Part shown: in pieces, positions 55,122-63,084 of the stretch
Position numbering within the stretch: position 1 is the stretch's first letter
Layout of the letters: each line of letters starts with the position of its first letter
From: Pseudobdellovibrionaceae bacterium
Lineage (GTDB): Bacteria > Bdellovibrionota > Bdellovibrionia > Bdellovibrionales > UBA1609
DNA length: 64,000 nucleotides
Reading direction: 5' to 3'
Assembly (NCBI GenBank): GCA_023954155.1
Contig: JAMLIO010000001.1
Coordinates: 310,001-374,000 of the forward strand
Notes under the pieces: model-generated
Seen by the model: only the letters and a program-made list of their open reading frames with translations
What the model was told of the DNA's origin: nothing
The model's database searches: none
Translations under genes and position numbers: made by a program

Positions 55122-56288
55122 CTATTTTCCTTTCACAGCTTCTACGATTTTGCGTGCAGCATCGTTGAGATCATCAGCAGGGATAATATTGAGCCCGCTA
55201 TTTGCGAGTAGCTCTTTCCCTTTTTCTACATTGGTTCCAGCAAGTCTCACCACAAGAGGGACTGTGAGTCCTAACTGTTGAGTGGCCGCAATCACGCCCT
55301 CGGCAATGATGTCACACTTCATGATTCCACCAAAGATATTTACAAGGATGCCTTTTACGTTTTTGTCATTAAGAATAATCTTAAACGCCGCAGTCACTTT
55401 TTCTTTGTTGGCACCACCACCGACATCTAAGAAGTTTGCGGGCTCGCCGCCATTAAGTTTGATGATGTCCATAGTCGACATGGCAAGACCCGCACCGTTC
55501 ACAAGACAACCAATGTTTCCGTCGAGTTTAATAAAAGCGAGATCATATTTGCTGGCTTCAATTTCGGAAGGTTCTTCTTCTGTCAGATCACGAAGCTCAA
55601 GAATCTCGGGGTGACGATAAAGTGCATTGGAATCAAAGTTCATTTTTGCATCCAATGTGATCACATCACCTTGTTTGGTTTCTACAAGAGGATTGATCTC
55701 GGCCATTGAAGCGTCTTTTTCTACAAAGGCTTGGTATAAAGACATAAAAGACTTAACAGCCTTGTTGACAACTTTATCTTGCATACCAATTTTAAATGCC
55801 AACTTACGACATTGAAATGCGGTTAATCCCGTCACAGGTTCGATGACCTCGGTGTGGATCTTTTCAGGTGTCTTAGCAGCAACCTCTTCGATGTCCATTC
55901 CACCTTCAGAGCTAGCCATAATGACAGTTTTACTGCTGTGGCGATCTACAAGAATTGCAACATAGTATTCTTTAGCAATGTCACAGCCCTTTTCGATGTA
56001 AACCTTAAGAACCTCTTTGCCCTCTGGACCCGTTTGGTGTGTCACCAAAGTTTTACCAATCATTTCTTTTGTTAAAGACTCAACTTCATCCACGGATTTT
56101 GCAAGCTTCACTCCACCTGCTTTACCACGTCCCCCAGCATGGATCTGTGCTTTAACTACCCACACTGGTCCACCTAATTTTTCGGCCGCTTTGCGAGCTT
56201 CGGCAGGTGTGGTGGCGAGCACCCCATCTAAAATGGGTGTCCCATAAGATTTTAAAACTTGTTTGGCTTGATATTCATGAATATTCAT
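55122..56288 (-). CDS. sucC: Succinyl-CoA synthetase beta subunit
   Basis: A 388-residue ATP-grasp subunit ([60 protein letters not shown]). The length is typical. It starts three bases after mdh, forming mdh-sucC-sucD-ndk. Confidence 0.98.
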   Translation of the reverse strand: MNIHEYQAKQVLKSYGTPILDGVLATTPAEARKAAEKLGGPVWVVKAQIHAGGRGKAGGVKLAKSVDEVESLTKEMIGKTLVTHQTGPEGKEVLKVYIEKGCDIAKEYYVAILVDRHSSKTVIMASSEGGMDIEEVAAKTPEKIHTEVIEPVTGLTAFQCRKLAFKIGMQDKVVNKAVKSFMSLYQAFVEKDASMAEINPLVETKQGDVITLDAKMNFDSNALYRHPEILELRDLTEEEPSEIEASKYDLAFIKLDGNIGCLVNGAGLAMSTMDIIKLNGGEPANFLDVGGGANKEKVTAAFKIILNDKNVKGILVNIFGGIMKCDIIAEGVIAATQQLGLTVPLVVRLAGTNVEKGKELLANSGLNIIPADDLNDAARKIVEAVKGK

Positions 56289-56291
56289 CTA

Positions 56292-57233
56292 TTAAAACTC
56301 CAACTTTTGTAATGCATCTACTAATTCTTTAACGGCAGAAACAGAATGGTCGAGGCCTTTTCTTTCTGTTTCGTTAAGTTCAATTTCAACAACTTTTGCG
56401 AGTCCCTTACCATTAAGCTGACATAAAACACCTACGAAGAGATCTTTGACTCCATATTCGCCTGTTAAATATGCGGCACAAGGAAGAATACGGTTTTGAT
56501 CTTTTAAAATGGCTTCAGCCATTTCAACGGCACTAGCAGAAGGGGCATAATATGCTGACCCTGTTTGGAGTAAGGCCACAATTTCAGCACCACCCTTACG
56601 AGTACGATCTACTAAAGCTTCGATTCTATCAGCAGGTAACATTTCTGTTAAAGGCACTCCACCCACAGCACAGTGTCTTGGCATTGGAACCATAGTGTCT
56701 CCGTGTCCACCAAGCACGAAAGCTTGAATGTCTTTTACAGATACGTTGAGTTCTTCCGCAATAAAAGATTTAAAACGTGCACTATCAAGGATTCCAGCCA
56801 TACCGATGACTCGTTCTTTGGGGAAGCCGAGCACTTGTTTAGCGACAAAGGCCATAGCATCAAGTGGATTGCTCACGACAATCACAACGGCATTGGGGGA
56901 AGTCTTTTTGATGTTTTCGCACACCGTACGCATGATCTTGGCGTTAGTAGAAAGTAAATCGTCACGGCTCATACCAGGTTTTCTTGGAAGTCCAGCTGTG
57001 ATGATGACCACATCAGAGTCTTTTGTGTCATTATAATCAGAAGTCCCAATCACTTTAGAATCAAAACCCTCAATCGGTGAAGCTTCAAATAAGTCTAAAG
57101 CCTTGCCCTTGGCTGATCCCTCGTTAATATCTACTAAAACAACATCCCCAAGCTCTTTGCTTGCTGCCCAATGAGCGCAAGTTGAGCCTACGAATCCTGC
57201 ACCTACAACAGTAATTTTCTTTCTTTTATGCAT
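56292..57233 (-). CDS. mdh: Malate dehydrogenase, LDH-like type
   Basis: A 313-residue NAD-dependent dehydrogenase from ATG 57233 ([11 protein letters not shown]), with AAGGAG upstream; the longer frame to 57299 adds a poor leader. NAD fold VVGAGFVGS, substrate loop [13 protein letters not shown] and catalytic histidine in GGHGDTMVP. The LPRKPGMSR loop with two arginines indicates malate rather than lactate specificity. Likely the first gene of the TCA operon; a weak -10 (TATAAT, complement of 57301-57306) is seen upstream. Confidence 0.96.
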   Translation of the reverse strand: MHKRKKITVVGAGFVGSTCAHWAASKELGDVVLVDINEGSAKGKALDLFEASPIEGFDSKVIGTSDYNDTKDSDVVIITAGLPRKPGMSRDDLLSTNAKIMRTVCENIKKTSPNAVVIVVSNPLDAMAFVAKQVLGFPKERVIGMAGILDSARFKSFIAEELNVSVKDIQAFVLGGHGDTMVPMPRHCAVGGVPLTEMLPADRIEALVDRTRKGGAEIVALLQTGSAYYAPSASAVEMAEAILKDQNRILPCAAYLTGEYGVKDLFVGVLCQLNGKGLAKVVEIELNETERKGLDHSVSAVKELVDALQKLEF

Positions 57234-57299
57234 GGAGCATCTCCTTATGGGTTGGAAACAGCCAAAACGGCCAAAAAATATATAAATTTTTGAGATCAT

Positions 57300-57577
57300 T
57301 ATTATAGTTTTTTGGGGAATACGTCACCATTTGCCCTCTATTTTATCAATATAATATAGATAAAATTGGGGGGTATGGAGAGTACATAGATGGACCTGCA
57401 ATCTTGCTCATGGCTATTGGGGTGCGTTATAGGAGGTTGAGATTCTAGAGCTCAATACAAACCCTGACTTCAAGAGAGGGCAGACCTCATAACAGGGTGA
57501 GAGAGCTAAGACATTCCTAGGTAAAGAGAGAGTTTTCATGCAACTTGAAGCGTATGTCTTAAGCTTAAAAACAAAAA
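57300..57577. other. Gap without a supported gene between mdh and the histone-like gene
   Basis: This stretch holds the mdh upstream region and about 170 bases with short inverted repeats (TTGAG/CTCAA, CCCTG/CAGGG) but no credible coding frame or recognised RNA. A TATAAT at 57350-57355 on the plus strand is the only promoter-like element; its -35 is poor. Confidence 0.5.
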
Positions 57578-57599
57578 AGCCCCTGGTATCCCAGGGGCT
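57578..57599 (-). terminator. Rho-independent terminator of the histone-like gene
   Basis: AGCCCCTGG (57578-57586) and CCAGGGGCT (57591-57599) form a perfect 9-bp stem with a four-base loop; on the minus strand it is followed by TTTTTGTTTTT. It is 31 bases after the stop of the lysine-rich gene. Confidence 0.92.
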
Positions 57600-57630
57600 C
57601 AAAGCCATTACGGCTGGACTAAAAATCAGA

Positions 57631-57792
57631 CTACTTCTTTTTTCTAGTTGTTTTCTTAGCAGCTTTCTTAGTAGCTTTTTTCTTAGTTGTTTTCTTAGCA
57701 GCAGCTTTCTTAGTAGCTTTTTTCTTAGTCACTTTTTTCTTAGTTGTTTTCTTAGCAGCTTTCTTCTTAGTTGCTTTTCTTTTTGTTGCCAT
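57631..57792 (-). CDS. Lysine/alanine/threonine-rich histone H1-like protein
   Basis: A 53-residue protein read on the minus strand from ATG 57792 to TAG 57631-57633. AGGAGG is just upstream. It consists almost only of Lys, Ala and Thr in short repeated units (KKATKKA, KKTTKKK), with two Arg and one Val, like the C-terminal tail of histone H1 and the bacterial AlgP/HC1-type DNA-binding proteins. It is likely a nucleoid-compacting protein. A strong terminator and promoter make it a single-gene unit. Confidence 0.88.
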   Translation of the reverse strand: MATKRKATKKKAAKKTTKKKVTKKKATKKAAAKKTTKKKATKKAAKKTTRKKK

Positions 57793-57821
57793 TATGACCT
57801 CCTAAAGTTGTTCTTGCCTAT

Positions 57822-57844
57822 GACTACAATTTAATTCTGTAGTC
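57822..57844. repeat. Inverted repeat upstream of the histone-like gene
   Basis: GACTACA (57822-57828) and TGTAGTC (57838-57844) are perfect 7-base arms around 9 bases. A second repeat, TTGAC-TCTAATC-GTCAA, follows at 57846-57862. Confidence 0.5.
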
Positions 57845-57862
57845 GTTGACTCTAATCGTCAA
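57834..57862 (-). promoter_or_regulatory. Promoter of the histone-like gene, overlapping a divergent promoter
   Basis: Minus strand TTGACG (57862-57857), 17 bases, CAGAAT (57839-57834). On the plus strand TTGACT (57846-57851) with TTTAAC 19 bases away could serve the divergent TadB-like gene. Both -35 elements lie in the small inverted repeat. Confidence 0.45.
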
Positions 57863-57905
57863 TAGAAAAATTTAACTTGAGCTTGATTTTTGCAGTAAAG
57901 CCTCC

Positions 57906-58646
57906 ATGAACAATGATCGAAATTCCAAAATGCGATTTCAAAAATTCAAAATGTCGATGAGTAAATTCATTTATCGAAACAATTTAAAGATAACAAATGG
58001 ATTTGTAATTTGTGTTGAGGTCATAATTTTGACGCTTCTTTTTAATTTTTTGTATGAGTGGAATAAAAAATCGTACAACTTTTATCTTCTGCTCCTGCTC
58101 TACATTTGCTGTTATTACTTTTGGATTCGATATTCGGAACATGCAAAGAGAAAAAAAGTTCTTGAATCCATTCCGCAATTTTTAAGTCTACTTATTATGA
58201 CCATGGGTATGGGAAAGTCGTTTAGATATGCCTTTGAAAAGGTTTTAGGTGCTCAAAAAGGTGTAACAAGTGATTTTTATCATGAAATTTTTAAAAAAAT
58301 ATTCGTACTACGTGAACAAAAGTCCTGTTTTGACGTCCAGAATCTGGATGCTTTTTACGAAAATTTGTTTCAAATCAGCACAAAAACGTCATATCAAATC
58401 CAATCTCTCAAGAATTTTTATGATCAGTGGTTGCTTGAAGATAAAAATCACAGAAAAAAACAAGCCATCATGTTGCCAGTTTGGATTCAAATGGGAGTTT
58501 TGTGTCTATTGTATGCCCTCGTGCAGGTCTGGAATGTCATCAATGGGAGCTTCTTCATAAAAGACTTTGGTATCACAGCGGCGTGGTACGGAGTCGGAAT
58601 CTATATTTTATTCCAACAACAATCTTTAGCCGATAAACGTATTTAA
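57906..58646 (+). CDS. TadB-like membrane protein (second, divergent)
   Basis: A 246-residue protein with two N-terminal helices (GFVICVEVIILTLLFNFLY; YLLLLLYICCYYFWI), a T2SSF-like central part (ESIPQFLSLLIMTMGMGKSFRYAFEKVLG) and two C-terminal helices. The central part is the recognisable half of a Tad platform protein, but overall similarity is low. The strong Cys/aromatic content and AT-rich codons differ from the main tadB. It is followed by the TadC-like gene. Confidence 0.65.
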   Translation: MNNDRNSKMRFQKFKMSMSKFIYRNNLKITNGFVICVEVIILTLLFNFLYEWNKKSYNFYLLLLLYICCYYFWIRYSEHAKRKKVLESIPQFLSLLIMTMGMGKSFRYAFEKVLGAQKGVTSDFYHEIFKKIFVLREQKSCFDVQNLDAFYENLFQISTKTSYQIQSLKNFYDQWLLEDKNHRKKQAIMLPVWIQMGVLCLLYALVQVWNVINGSFFIKDFGITAAWYGVGIYILFQQQSLADKRI

Positions 58647-58720
58647 ATTCGGCCATCATGACCAGACATTTAAAATATTGAGTGCTCTCATCCACCACTT
58701 CCTTGCACACAGATGAAGTT

Positions 58721-59146
58721 ATGAAGACCACCACCACAACAGATATGCTTGAGATGTTGATTGCAGATCTAAAGAGAGGCAAAGCGTTAAGAGATGCTAT
58801 TCAAGATGCCACTCAGGTCAGTAAAGGTCCGCTTCAAGCGGCACTTAAAGAGTGGCATAAAGAGTATTCCTCGGGCAAAGAGGTGGGGCATATCCACCAA
58901 AGATTTCATTATGTGGAGAATATAAGTCTGTTCACTTTACTAGAGTACGGTTTACAAGGTTATCCAATATCGCAAAATTTAGAGGCGTTAAGGATAGAAG
59001 TGGCCGAAAGAGTTCGGATGCGGACAGAACAAAGACTTTTGGCTTTACCTTATAAGATGATGATCCCACTTTTTATTTTCTTTTTTCCAGCACTCATGTG
59101 GTCGTTTTTGGCTCCATTTTTAAGGGAGATGCTCAATGGTTTTTAG
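58721..59146 (+). CDS. TadC-like membrane protein (T2SSF half)
   Basis: A 141-residue protein from ATG 58721 (GTG 58682 is possible). LEYGLQGYPISQNLEALRIEVAERVRMRTEQRLLALPYKMMIPLFIFFFPALMW is the characteristic end of TadC/TadB proteins (REx..E..A..LP.KM..PL..F..PA). The N-terminal domain is soluble and short. Its stop overlaps the next gene start by 11 bases. It could supply the TadC missing from the main locus. Confidence 0.7.
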   Translation: MKTTTTTDMLEMLIADLKRGKALRDAIQDATQVSKGPLQAALKEWHKEYSSGKEVGHIHQRFHYVENISLFTLLEYGLQGYPISQNLEALRIEVAERVRMRTEQRLLALPYKMMIPLFIFFFPALMWSFLAPFLREMLNGF

Positions 59147-59597
59147 TCGCTCTTTATCTTTATTTATGTGCGTGTGCAGTGTGGCTGTTATACCAGCAAC
59201 TACAATAGCAAAAGGCGTGGATTTATCACCGTTACAGTGGTCCACGTGCGAGCAGGAGATCCTTACGGAGAGGCTTCCGCGGACTTGCTTTGTTCTTGCT
59301 GTGGGCGCACTGCGATCGGGCCATAAAAGTCTTTATCATAAGATTGAAGGTCATTGTCTGAAATATGTTTCAGGCTGGCTGCCCTTGGACCCTGCGGATC
59401 GGGTGATTTTGGAGAATTATTTCCCCAAATGCTTCTATAGAAGCCAAGTATTGGCAGAGGCGCAGACACAAAAACTGAGCATTTGGGATGAACGCAGCGA
59501 TTTGGTAAGGTTTTTGTATATGGGTCATATAGATGGGAATTCAAATACAAACGAAAAAAGACTACCAAATACTCTCAAGGCTCGGTCAGGGCCTTAG
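59136..59597 (+). CDS. Exported Cys-containing protein
   Basis: A 153-residue protein with a signal peptide (SLSLFMCVCSVAVIPATTIA). The mature part contains four or more cysteines (WSTCEQE, PRTCFVL, GHCLKYV, PKCFYRS) suggesting two disulphides. It overlaps the TadC-like gene by 11 bases at its start and the kinase gene by 65 bases at its end, a sign of tight coupling. Function unknown. Confidence 0.65.
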   Translation: MVFSRSLSLFMCVCSVAVIPATTIAKGVDLSPLQWSTCEQEILTERLPRTCFVLAVGALRSGHKSLYHKIEGHCLKYVSGWLPLDPADRVILENYFPKCFYRSQVLAEAQTQKLSIWDERSDLVRFLYMGHIDGNSNTNEKRLPNTLKARSGP

Positions 59598-60714
59598 TAG
59601 TGATTTATACAAGTGTATTCGTCGTGATCCAGAGTCGAATTTCCAGCAGATTGTGACACTTAAACAGTACAAGTCAGACAGTTTTAGAAAAAAATTTCAC
59701 AATGAATTGGAAAATCTTTCCAGAATGAACTGTGAAGGCATACCTAAAGTCTTGGATTGGAGTTACGAATCTGACCAATTGACTATTGTTACAGAGTACG
59801 TGGATGGATGTGATCTACACCAATTTATACAGATGGTTCAAAGCCACAATATGAAGGTTTCCGAGAATCTAAAAAGATACATCGTCGAATCTATTTTTCA
59901 GAGCCTCAAAGCTCTACATGAAGCGGGCATTTGCCATGGGGACTTAAAGCCATCCAATATCCTTTTATCTGTAGAGGGCAAAGTAAAGATCATTGATATC
60001 TGTTTAGGTGATCATGGCCTTATCTATGCCACTCCTGAATTTTCTGCCCCAGAGGTTTTAGCAGGTCATAGACCTGATTTTCGTTCGGACTTATATAGCT
60101 TAGGTCTTATCGCACAGGTGCTAGAGTTTGCGGGCTGTAACGACCTTTTACAAATCAAACCAGGGCTGCGTAGATATAAAAAAATAGGACAACTAAATTT
60201 GGGTCAAGCCACCTCAGAATTAAGCGCTCATGTTTGGCAAATCAAATATGAATTTGATTCTTGTGAGCCAGATCATAAAAGTATCAAGTTAAATAGGAAG
60301 CCCATCGATCAAGTGGCGATGAGCACAGTAGAGTATCATGTGCCGATAACACAAGAAGGGTCTATGCCCAGTATGAAGACAGTATCAGAAGAGCTGTTGA
60401 AGATCTATCAGGCTGTGAAGCTCTTCAACCCTAGGTGGTTCAAGCTTGTTGGTGTGGGCGCATGCTTTCTTGTGGTGATGTCTTCCCAAATGCAACGCCC
60501 ACTTCTTGGAATGACCACTGTAAGGTTTCGTTCGCTCAAAGCCTTTGAAGTGTGGGATGCTGGACGCTGGAATAGCGTTCCCTATGATTACAGAGTGTCC
60601 CTTGAAAATCCGAAGACACTTTTATTCAAGTTGCGTTCACACAATAAAGTGAGCAAAGTCAGCGTTGAGGGTAAGCCCTACAAAAGTGAAATAGTCGAGA
60701 TTGACGCGCTTTAA
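59533..60714 (+). CDS. Membrane-anchored Ser/Thr kinase-like protein
   Basis: A 393-residue protein. The kinase domain (1-~270) has a G-loop LGQGLSSDLY (17-26), Lys44 (VTLKQY), Glu58, catalytic HGDLKPSN (H135-D137), APE at 172-174 and RSDLYSLG. The DFG motif is replaced by DIC (D155). A transmembrane helix (FKLVGVGACFLVVM, ~302-318) leads to a ~75-residue extracytoplasmic domain. It is the last gene of the TadB/TadC-like cluster, so it could regulate that machinery. Activity is uncertain. Confidence 0.82.
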   Translation: MGIQIQTKKDYQILSRLGQGLSSDLYKCIRRDPESNFQQIVTLKQYKSDSFRKKFHNELENLSRMNCEGIPKVLDWSYESDQLTIVTEYVDGCDLHQFIQMVQSHNMKVSENLKRYIVESIFQSLKALHEAGICHGDLKPSNILLSVEGKVKIIDICLGDHGLIYATPEFSAPEVLAGHRPDFRSDLYSLGLIAQVLEFAGCNDLLQIKPGLRRYKKIGQLNLGQATSELSAHVWQIKYEFDSCEPDHKSIKLNRKPIDQVAMSTVEYHVPITQEGSMPSMKTVSEELLKIYQAVKLFNPRWFKLVGVGACFLVVMSSQMQRPLLGMTTVRFRSLKAFEVWDAGRWNSVPYDYRVSLENPKTLLFKLRSHNKVSKVSVEGKPYKSEIVEIDAL

Positions 60715-60774
60715 CGATAAAGTCCTTAGAAATTTAACATTGAACTCTTCTATATAATGGGTGATCTTGAATGG

Positions 60775-61590
60775 ATGAGTGTATTTGAATCTATCATATT
60801 AGGAATCATCCAAGGCTTGACTGAGTTCTTGCCTGTTTCAAGTTCAGGTCATTTGGTGATTGCACAAAAGTTGATGAATCTGCCATCAGAAGACCTGACG
60901 GCATCGGTCTTGGCCCACTTCGGCACTCTTCTAGCCGTAGTGTTTTTCTATAAAAAAGAGTTCGCATATATTTTAAGAACACTTTTTGATCGCAAGACGA
61001 ATTTTTTAGTGAATCCAAGTCTTAGATTGATAGTGCTTGTGGTGATTGCTGTGATCCCTGGTGGTTTGGTCGGGTTATTTCTCAAAGATTTTTTTGAGCA
61101 GTATTTGTTCTCTTCCACGCATTGGGTGGGGGTTTTTCTATTAGTGACTGCTGTGATTTTATGGGCTTCAAAATCTAAAACCAAAGATATGGAGTACAGA
61201 GAAAATTTTATTAAATCGTTATCCCATGAAATGACTTTTACCAAAGCATTGATCATTGGTTGTTCACAGGCTTTGGCAATATGTCCAGGGTTGAGCCGCT
61301 CGGGTACGACGATCACCACCAGTTTATTTTTGGGTGTTCAGCGCGAGCAAGCCGCGTTCTTCAGTTTCTTGATTTCAATACCATTGATTCTTGGCGCTCT
61401 GATATTAGAGTTGGGACAGGTAAAGATAGACGCATCACAAGTGCCAGCATTGTTGGGTATCTTTATCTCTGCACTGATTTTTGGTCTTATCGGTCTATTG
61501 GGTGTCACGAGAATACTTAATCGTGGGTTACTTTATATATTCTCTTTCTATCTTGTTCCCCTGGGGATACTGGTGCTGTTCTTTCTATAA
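60775..61590 (+). CDS. uppP: Undecaprenyl-diphosphatase UppP (BacA)
   Basis: A 271-residue integral membrane enzyme recycling undecaprenyl pyrophosphate for peptidoglycan and LPS synthesis. Signature motifs LTEFLPVSSSGHL (residues ~15-27) and PGLSRSGTTI are intact, and the helices fit the family. I favour ATG 60775 (MSVFESIILG), which matches the usual N-terminus; ATG 60757 adds six residues. A bidirectional terminator follows immediately. Confidence 0.94.
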   Translation: MSVFESIILGIIQGLTEFLPVSSSGHLVIAQKLMNLPSEDLTASVLAHFGTLLAVVFFYKKEFAYILRTLFDRKTNFLVNPSLRLIVLVVIAVIPGGLVGLFLKDFFEQYLFSSTHWVGVFLLVTAVILWASKSKTKDMEYRENFIKSLSHEMTFTKALIIGCSQALAICPGLSRSGTTITTSLFLGVQREQAAFFSFLISIPLILGALILELGQVKIDASQVPALLGIFISALIFGLIGLLGVTRILNRGLLYIFSFYLVPLGILVLFFL

Positions 61591-61591
61591 A

Positions 61592-61617
61592 AAAACCGAA
61601 CCCTTGGGTTCGGTTTT
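61592..61617. terminator. Bidirectional terminator
   Basis: AAAACCGAACCC and GGGTTCGGTTTT form a perfect 12-bp stem around TT, serving uppP (plus) and the convergent lipoprotein gene (minus, with a long T-tract). Confidence 0.93.
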
Positions 61618-61644
61618 AGATTCTCATTATAAAGATTTCTATCG

Positions 61645-62706
61645 TTATTGTTTTACATTAAGTGCAGCAAGAGTTTCTAGAGTTAGACCGCCTGTTGCTA
61701 AGCCTTTTTGTGTTTGGAATTCTTTGACTGCAACAGCTGTTTGTCCGCCATAGTTGCCGTCAATGACACCAGGGTCAAGACCTTGAGCCTTTAAGGCTTT
61801 TTGTAAATCTGTGATTACTTTTTTAGTCATATTAGTTTGACATAAAACGGGTTTCCACTCGGTTTTGCTAGGCTCTAAAACCACTTGTTTTTTAACCTTT
61901 TCCACTTTTGCTGGAATAAGTTTTTCCTCGATCTTGGCTTCTGAAGCGATCTCACGAACTTTCATTTTTTGTTTTACTTCAGGGATCGGGATCTTGTTCA
62001 CAGATGCTGGTGAAACCACAACACTCTTTTTAACGATTTGATATTCAGCAGGAATGATCTCTTCGCGAGTGGTTTCAGCAGAAACTAGAACGTTCTTTTT
62101 CACAGTTTTGTAAACAGCAGGTTCTTTAACTAAACATAAGATATCACCTGTAGCCTCGTCGACTTTAGTGATGGGACCATCGCCACGTTTCCAAACTTCA
62201 CGCTCAGGAGAAACCAAAACTTTTTCAGACACAGTCTTATATTTAGCAGGAATACGAATCAGTTTTTTCTCTTCAGGTTTTATAAGAACTCTTTCCTCAA
62301 CAATCTTATATTGAGCTTCAACAGGGACCATCTTTTCGGAGGCCTCTTTAATGATGACGTCTTTTTCAACCTCTTTAAAAGTAGCAGGTACAGTGATTAG
62401 TTTTTTGTATTCTTCTCTGAGAACAACAACATCTTCTTTCCATTCTGTAACTGGTGGGACAATGACTCGAGCGTAGCACTCGCCAGCTTGAGCGTTGGGT
62501 GGAAACTCGGTTCCTTTTTTCATTGCAGGCACACGCTCCACGTTCTTGTCTGCTTTGTGCGCAGCTTCTTTGGCTTCCTGTTTATCCGCATGTTCTTGTT
62601 TATGTTGTGAATGTTGCTCCTCGAATGACTTTTCAGATGAAGCACAGGCAGAAAGTGAGACAGCACCCATTATTGCTAATAAGCTCACAATATTGCGACT
62701 ACGCAT
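61645..62706 (-). CDS. Lipoprotein with VPAxYK-type repeats and a peptidoglycan-binding domain
   Basis: A 353-residue lipoprotein (lipobox LSAC). After a His/Lys/Glu-rich stretch it has about seven degenerate repeats of the type xIPAxYKxVxEKVLVSP (e.g. RIPAKYKTVSEKVLVSP, IIPAEYQIVKKSVVVSP, LIPAKVEKVKKQVVLEP). The C-terminal ~60 residues (VITDLQKALKAQGLDPGVIDGNYGGQTAVAVKEFQTQKGL) are a PG_binding_1 domain. It probably bridges the outer membrane to murein. The repeat family is not one I know. Confidence 0.85.
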   Translation of the reverse strand: MRSRNIVSLLAIMGAVSLSACASSEKSFEEQHSQHKQEHADKQEAKEAAHKADKNVERVPAMKKGTEFPPNAQAGECYARVIVPPVTEWKEDVVVLREEYKKLITVPATFKEVEKDVIIKEASEKMVPVEAQYKIVEERVLIKPEEKKLIRIPAKYKTVSEKVLVSPEREVWKRGDGPITKVDEATGDILCLVKEPAVYKTVKKNVLVSAETTREEIIPAEYQIVKKSVVVSPASVNKIPIPEVKQKMKVREIASEAKIEEKLIPAKVEKVKKQVVLEPSKTEWKPVLCQTNMTKKVITDLQKALKAQGLDPGVIDGNYGGQTAVAVKEFQTQKGLATGGLTLETLAALNVKQ

Positions 62707-62886
62707 GTTGAGACCCCTTTATTTTGATGGTTTTTGTTAAATCACAGCATAGACATCGGAATTGGGGCTTAAAACTTAACGCCAAAACCAGTCTTAAATC
62801 GAGATGCTCCTGGACACTACAGACCTTGTCTTATGGAGCGAAATGGTTAATCTCATTGTTAAACGCTGAGAAATAAGGTGGGCGAG

Positions 62887-63084
62887 ATGGACACAGAAAA
62901 GCAAGACAAATTGCAGGCATTTGTTGAAAGTTTTTTGGAAAATAAACTGTCTGAAAATGAAATAAAATCAGAAATGGAAAACTTGGGACTAAAGTACACA
63001 AGCGATCCTTTAGCTCGACTCAATTTACTTTTACAGCACTTACACCCTCAATTGGAAACGCAGGAGAAGACCCATGAGCAATAA
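62887..63084 (+). CDS. Small soluble protein coupled to the CBS-like gene
   Basis: A 65-residue all-helical protein from ATG 62887 (MDTEKQDKLQ) with AAGG ten bases upstream. Two helices, one with heptad-like LLLQHLHP. It overlaps the next gene by 11 bases, implying coupled translation. No family recognised. Confidence 0.6.
   Translation: MDTEKQDKLQAFVESFLENKLSENEIKSEMENLGLKYTSDPLARLNLLLQHLHPQLETQEKTHEQ

Noticed and set aside
57414-57608. 64-residue minus-strand frame
   Set aside because: It runs through the histone-gene terminator and has no RBS or plausible protein character.
57538-57834. Plus-strand frame of Ser/Leu/Phe-rich repeats
   Set aside because: It is the antisense reading of the lysine-rich histone-like gene, crosses its terminator, and has no RBS.
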